In this document: piece after piece, positions 58,805 through 64,000 of the stretch
Layout of the letters: every line of letters starts with the position of its first letter
Position numbering within the stretch: the stretch's first letter is position 1
Origin: Cephalotus follicularis
Lineage: Eukaryota > Streptophyta > Magnoliopsida > Oxalidales > Cephalotaceae
Length of the DNA: 64,000 bases
NCBI GenBank assembly: GCA_001972305.1
Contig: BDDD01000916.1
Coordinates: forward strand, 393,124-457,123
Direction of reading: 5' to 3'
The notes under the pieces: model-generated
Database searches by the model: none
Seen by the model: only the letters and a program-made list of their open reading frames with translations
What the model was told of the DNA's origin: nothing
Program-made: the position numbers and the translations under genes

Positions 58805-58945
58805 TAGGGAAACAAGGCGAGGGCTTGGTGAGGGCATTTAATGCCCTCGCCATGCCTTTTTTTTTTAAATTAAAAAAAAACGGCACAACGGCGAGGGGAT
58901 CAAAGTGACCTCGCCATGCCCTCGCCGATTGCCCTCGCTGTTGCC
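58805..58945. repeat. Right subterminal repeat array of the CACTA element
   Basis: GGCGAGGGC, CCTCGCCATG and GCCCTCGCC motifs on both strands, the same family as the left array at 51855-52205 and close to the right terminus. Confidence 0.8.
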
Positions 58946-59010
58946 TGTTTTTCTTGTAGTGTGGTTAATGGATCCGATGGGTAATGTGTAGTATTGGTTG
59001 ATCGTTTTAG

Positions 59011-59352
59011 TTACAGAAAAACTATGATTCAAAAGGGTTTCCTACCTGGATTTCGAGGCACGAAAGAAAGCTTCTATTGCAGTCTTCATCCCTTATAGCA
59101 AAGGCAAATCTTGTTGTAGCAAAAGATGGGTTGGGGAATTTTAGGACTTTTTAAGCAACTATTGATGCAACGGCTAGCAGGAGCGGAAGAGGGAGATTTA
59201 TTATACATGTGAAGCGAAGTGTGTATCAATAGTATATTGAGGATGACAACAACAACAATAATAATATTATGCTTGTTGGTGATGGCAAAGACACGATTAT
59301 CATCGACATTCGGAGTGTTGTAGGAGGTTATTCAACTTACAGTTCTGTAACG
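59011..59352 (+). pseudogene. Pectin methylesterase fragment
   Basis: One frame reads the linker GFPTWISRHERKLLLQ, then the catalytic-domain start KANLVVAKDGLGNFRTF, a stop, ATIDATASRSGRGRFIIHVK, a second stop, and IMLVGDGKDTIIIDIRSVVG, ending after YSTYSSVT. This matches the first third of the plant PME catalytic domain including its usual lead-in. The later motifs (GFIARGITF-type, active-site QDTL and DFIFG) are absent. PMEs remove methyl groups from cell-wall pectin. Two in-frame stops and the truncation make this a relic. It adjoins the CACTA insertion. Confidence 0.85.
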
Positions 59353-59553
59353 GAAGGCAAGAGAGTATATCTTCTCTCTTTTTCATTATTTACTCGAACT
59401 ATATTGTGTGCAATATTTGTTTCAATGGAATATGCATATATTATTCACTCTTGAATTTATTAATTTGGAAAATTTTCCAAATTTTCACCATATTAAACTT
59501 TCCATTAACTAATTAAATAAAAAGGAAATAAATTAAAGCCTTAATTTTTTAGA

Positions 59554-59899
59554 AAACGTACAATTTAGTCTCTAATGTTTGGTGTCAGAGACACTTTAAT
59601 CCCTCTATTATGACAAATGACACGTTAGTCTCTGTCAGTAAACGGAGTTAAAAAGTCATGTAAAGGCAGAGACTAAAGTGTTTGGTCAACATTCATATTT
59701 AGGGATTATTGTGTCTTTATTATCAAACATCATGGATTAATTTGTCCTTTATCCTAATGGAATTGTTAACGGTCAACAAATAGAGGAACTAATATGTCTA
59801 TTCAACGCTCATAATCAGGGACTAACATCTCATTTATCATAATAGAGGAATTAAAGTATGTCTAACACCAAATATTACGGACTAAATTGTGATTTTTCC
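59554..59899. mobile_element. MITE with long terminal inverted repeats, 346 bp
   Basis: The two ends are inverted copies of each other over about 75-110 bp (left opens GTACAATTTAGTCTCTAATG, right reverse strand ATCACAATTTAGTCCGTAAT), with shared AATTCCTCTATTATGA-like blocks. The 12-mer TAATTTTTTAGA flanks both sides (59542-59553, 59900-59911), part of which is probably a 9-11 bp target duplication as in Mutator-like elements. Confidence 0.8.
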
Positions 59900-59911
59900 T
59901 AATTTTTTAGA

Positions 59912-61544
59912 TTTATATATTGGTTTCGGGTGGGGAATATGGAGCTCATCGAACTCAAGGTGTACTCGATCTCTAGACCTTTCAGAGCGAGCGAGATGTC
60001 AATCTGACTAGAAGTCACCAGTAACTATTGTAATAAAACTAGACTGTTGGGATATTGAATACTATCGTAACAAATAAGCTAGCGTATAATACTTATTATA
60101 GGTCGGATTTGCATTAATCCGAATCAAATTATACAAAAAAGTATCAATATTAAAAAGTATTAAAATAAAAATAAAACTAAAATTGTAACTATTATATCTT
60201 CGTAAAACATATAACAGACATTATAAATTTTTAGTATATAAATAAAACTAAATCCATATAGAAAAAATCCTTAGAATTAACTAATAAAACCCATTTTTTA
60301 AGAAGGATAAAAGTTGAATAACAAAATAAAAAAATCTTAGAAGAAAAAAGTAGATTTATCTTTTATATCATGGTAATAGATTTAAAAAAACAATTGAAAA
60401 TCCAAGTAATATGAAAAAATACATATATCTGAAATTAAAATGATATAAATTTTATCAACATTAATAATAAGAAATAAAATATTATAATTACCAACTTCAA
60501 CGTAATTTGCGGGTATGCGAAAAAATTAGCATGAATAAATGTAAATCATTTGGTTGGGTTTGTTGAATTGTTGACTAACTAAATTAATTTTAGTTGTACC
60601 TTATGGGCTTAAAGTACTAAAGATATTGATGGATCCCCAACATATGTCATACATAGATTGTTAACAAAGTCTAATTAAATATATATGTATTGATGCAAGA
60701 AACTGGTCCCTCGATCAACACGATAATTTATTACTAGATTCTTCTCTTCCTCAACCTACAAGACGGGTGGAAACCAAGAAAATGGCCAGAAGAGGACTCT
60801 GGGAATACGCTCCGATGCTTAAGTCAATACATAAATGAAGAAAAGTGTAAAAAAACTCAAGATAACACAAGAATTGCTCAAAAGTCTAACAATTCGAACC
60901 TAGACCTTGTGGACTAAAGCCATATTTATAGTAGAGTCGGTAAGACTACCTTATATAATCTTGGATGACTTCGAACTATTGTATGGATTGGGAAGTATTC
61001 CTTTTTTGTGAATCCTACAAGGATTGTACCTCATTGATGATATAAATTTGGCATTATATATGTCTCTAAAAGGAATATGCCTGACCATAGGAACTACTCG
61101 ATGTGAGATACATTGATGATTATGGATCGAGTTATGGAGTCATATCCTTTTCCTCCTATAGATGTGACATATGACCTGAAAATCTTGGCTCATAAATGTA
61201 TCATGGATTTCTTAGATGGCACATAGTACTTGTTTTATTGGTGTCAAAACATGAGTCGTGGTTCGCTTCATGGTTTTGGAAACGTATTAAGTGATGAGAA
61301 ATGAGGAAGTGATTCCTCGATATAGTGATTCACATAAGATTAGTGGTGAGGATGGACAAGTTCTCAAATGGTATTGTTAAAATGATTTGACAGCGTTTGT
61401 TCTTGTAGCATCATCAATAGTAGTTGTAGAGTTCTTTAGTGTTATCACTTGAAGGAGCTGCATAGGATGGATGTGGGAGGGTAGTACCATTAGTTTTTTA
61501 TCGGTTCAGTCGAATTTAGGGACTAAATTCTTCAAAAATGGGGT
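59912..61544. other. Unassigned AT-rich DNA
   Basis: No coding frame of interest. Near 61525-61544 the string GGGACTAAATTCTTC.AAAAATGGGGTGGA resembles the polypurine end of chromovirus-type gypsy elements, directly before a possible LTR start at 61545. No integrase could be read upstream of it. Confidence 0.4.
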
Positions 61545-63529
61545 GGATGTAAAGACCAAATTTTTTATAAAGGATATTGTTGTAAATTGGCATGGAATTG
61601 ATGGTTTGGAATAGGAATAACAATATGGTATGGTTTGGGTTGGAATGAGAGACTGTTTATTGAAATGGGCTTCACAAGACAAACGGGTTTTAAGTGAGCG
61701 AGATTGAGTTTAATGGGCTTTCGTGTTGTTTATATAAATCATTGAGTGAGGTTCATAATTCATATATCGATTAAGTTTCAAAGAGAGGGAGAGACAATGG
61801 GAGAGAGGCAGTCGACCAAGGGGGAGAAAGGGAAAATGGGGGATCGGTTCAAAGCTCAAATTGGTGGCACAGATCATTGAACGGATTAGAGATTGTCTCC
61901 AAGCTTTGCTCAAGCTTTCTTAAGAGGTGGAAATTCTTTACTTATATGCTTTGAATTCATGGATTTGTAGGGATTATTTTATCATTGATGCATAAATTGT
62001 GATGCCTTTATGAGCGCACGTGTATAAATGTAATTAGATGTCTTAAAACGGATTAAATTGATTGAAATTGAATTTTTGGGGTTTGGGTCTCAAATTGAAG
62101 ATTTTATGATTGATGATGTTTTAATGGACCAAATGATTATATTTTGAGATATGTTAATCTTATTCATGTCTTTATGCTTTCTCCAAAGTTCTGTTTCAAA
62201 CATATTTGAAAAAAAAAAACAAAATCAATTTCTAGATTGAATTGAGCAAAGAGAGAAAATCCATTTTGTTTTTGGGTTCTGTCATCGGGTATTCGACTAT
62301 CCCTTTACACAACAGTCGAATACCCTGTGAAAAAAAAAACAGTTGTTGACCCTCTCACAGCCGGTTATGGCTTTCTTCTACAGTCAACTGTAGGCCAAAT
62401 GTCACCCGAAAAACCTTGTTTTGCGATTCTTGCTCGTTTTCTCAGATGATTTTCAATAGGAGTCTTTCAAGGCTCAAATATCACTCTTATAAACATTTTT
62501 TTTATCATATTTAAACATTTTCATCAAAGTTTTTATTCAAATGTTAGAAAAAGAAATGAGATTTGACAGTTTACAGAGTTTTTCTCCGAAATAGTTAGTT
62601 TTGAGACTTTTACTTGTTTTTCTCAAACAATCTTCCACTAGAGTCTTTCAAAGCATGAGTATAACTTTTATAACATTTTTTAACTTGATTGAATTGTTTC
62701 CTCGGGAGTTTTACTTGAAATGACTTAAGAAACTAATTTGATTGAATTTAAATTGAGATGCAACGATTTTCAAACTTGAGTTGTGAAATGGTTTCTTTTC
62801 TCAAATGATTTTCATACAGGAACTGCTCCTAGCCTAAATTTCATTTCATGAGCATGTTTTGACTTATTTAAAGGATTCGTATGGGGGTAAATTGAAATAG
62901 TTTTTAACACGAAAGTAGAATAGAATTTGAAATGAGTTTTGAGAACTAAGTGAGTCTTTGGTTTCCAAACCTTGGGATGTTCCTCCCATTGATTTTCTTC
63001 TTTGGATATTGCCTAGATCATGAACCCAGTGCGTCTCCCACTTTGGGAGCATTGACGCGTATTACCCAATAGTTATTAGATACTTTTGGACTCAAGGAAT
63101 CAGCATTCATCCCATGACATTGGTATCCAAGAGTTTAATATCGATGCCTACCTTGAGGTTGTTGATGCGGTTTTAAATGGAAATGGATGAGTTTTACTGA
63201 ACCTTTTGAAAGGCTTTGCTATTCATCGGCCAAGGATGGTTTTGTATATTGGTTTTAAACTATTTTGTCGTTAAACAGCTAAGGAAGGATTTGTATAACG
63301 GTTGTCAATGGTTTTGTCGTTTATCTACTATAGACAAAAACGGTTTTTATGGTATGGCATTGTAAGTTGTGGAATGAGATTGATTGTTTGCTTGAACCTA
63401 TTAGAGTGACCTCATGTAACTTTTACTTCAAGTACGAACCCCTGAACTTTGTTCAGTAGATACCTTTGGCTAGGCTGAGTTACTTGCCTTGACTGACACT
63501 TTTCTTATACGGTTTGATTCTACGTGTAT

Positions 63530-63655
63530 TAGTTGAGCTCTTGTGGACTAATCTACCAATAACTAGAACTAGTTGAGCTCTTGAAGACTAATCCACCGGT
63601 AACTAGGAAATCTAGTTAAGCTTCCATGGACTAATCCATGGGCGGCTAGATCATC
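63530..63655 (+). repeat. Three-copy tandem repeat of about 40-43 bp
   Basis: Units start TAGTTGAGCTCTTG at 63530 and 63570 and TAGTTAAGCTTCCA at 63613. All contain GACTAATC(C/T)A and an ACTAG-like end, and the third has diverged. Confidence 0.85.
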
Positions 63656-63866
63656 TAAACCTAACTCTTAGAGGTCTACCTCTTCGGGGTTTAGATTGAT
63701 TATTTTCACGGGAGGTTGTTAACTCTATAGGTAAGTGTAAGTGTTCTCGCACACATGGCATGGCTTGTCTGATAGATAGATGAGTAGATTTGATACGGTT
63801 AGGTCTTAGTGCATATGGCACCGGTATGGGACGGTGTTCATATGGATAATCGACTACAATTGTCAT

Positions 63867-63910
63867 ATATATATATATATATATATACATATATACATAC
63901 ATACATACAC
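63867..63910. repeat. (AT)n/(CATA)n microsatellite
   Basis: A TA dinucleotide run of about 11 units passes into CATA repeats. Confidence 0.9.
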
Positions 63911-64000
63911 ATAGATATATCTGCGACATAATGTACATTTCATTGCATATATAGAGTTTTCTGTCAATCTCATAAGCTGACCCATTCATGGGTTGTGCGT

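Larger units (their letters stand above)
51838..58961 (-). mobile_element. CACTA (En/Spm) DNA transposon, 7124 bp
   Basis: The right end reads CACTACAAGAAAAACAG on the minus strand, the canonical CACTA terminus. The left end is a mutated version, CAGTACTAAAAAAT. TGG occurs on both sides (51835-51837 and 58962-58964), the 3-bp duplication expected of this superfamily. Inside, on the minus strand, lie a transposase-type gene (about 58057-54266) and a second gene (about 54199-52440). Both termini carry subterminal arrays. The degraded left terminus and broken frames suggest it can no longer move itself. Confidence 0.9.
61545..64000 (+). mobile_element. LTR-like repeat DNA, incomplete
   Basis: It begins TGTAAAGACCAAATTTT right after a purine-rich tract. 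A TATA-like GTTTATATAAATC box lies near 61728. At 62285-62400 three CAGTCGA/CAGTCAACTG-type motifs recur (for example ATTCGACTATCC, ACAGTCGAATACCC). The right end is not in the window. I regard it as a probable 3' LTR of a gypsy element, but no coding support is available. Confidence 0.35.

Noticed and set aside
58632..58886. Ser/Leu-rich minus-strand ORFs near the right CACTA end
   Set aside because: They are produced by the (GA)n microsatellite and the subterminal motif array.
63651..63989. Minus-strand frame with Tyr/Ile runs at the right edge
   Set aside because: The run is the translation of the (AT)n/(CATA)n microsatellite, and the flanks show no domain.

Overview
The window is intergenic DNA of a flowering plant, most likely a eudicot. 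It is AT-rich and packed with layered transposable elements, and none of it is bacterial. The evidence is Ty1-copia and Ty3-gypsy polyproteins, a CACTA transposon, a tRNA-derived SINE, hAT-like and long-TIR MITEs, plant-type LTR signals (Met-tRNA primer site, TATAAATA boxes) and a fragment of a plant pectin methylesterase gene. No intact host gene was found. The only long undamaged reading frame is element-borne (25767-26897, minus).

Layout. 1-2013: right end of a large LTR-like repeat (ending CGGGCGTGACA). 2014-4860: unassigned DNA with a broken unknown coding remnant. 4862-5767: solo LTR with a minisatellite upstream of its TATA box. 6271-about 11880: decayed copia element on the minus strand, with a SINE (11379-11536) in its leader. 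11900-15272: AT-rich DNA with a second SINE candidate. 15273-44847: one Ty3-gypsy element of the Tat type (two RNase H domains), with diverged 1.1-kb LTRs and a 4/5 matching target duplication. It is inflated to 29.6 kb by nested insertions: three solo LTRs of one family, all antisense (16524-17804, 31935-33696, 40646-42003); an hAT-like MITE inside pol (21153-21627); a composite block (about 22763-31343) holding a copia element that lacks its reverse transcriptase plus a plant-transposon-protein ORF; and a 2.3-kb LTR-like element with a perfect target duplication (37895-40215). 45076-45260: small hAT-like MITE. 47636-about 51055: third copia element (minus), truncated. 51838-58961: CACTA transposon carrying both expected gene types. 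59011-59352: pectin methylesterase pseudogene. 59554-59899: long-TIR MITE. 61545-64000: LTR-like repeat DNA.

Two themes stand out. First, the Tat element carries, on its antisense strand between integrase and 3' LTR, a decayed gene with a plant mobile domain and a coiled-coil tail. It appears to have its own TATA box and introns, and next to it lies a small coiled-coil ORF with a separate TATA box. Second, several unrelated LTR families carry arrays of short, often palindromic, CpG-containing motifs (CAGTCGGCTG/CAGTCGACTG at a period near 21 bp; GCGTCGACGC; a 30-bp GCCGAGGACCTCC unit), often upstream of the promoter. The CACTA element has comparable subterminal arrays (CCTCGCCATGGCGAGG).

All gene-level calls come from reading translations and motifs by eye. 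No database search was possible.
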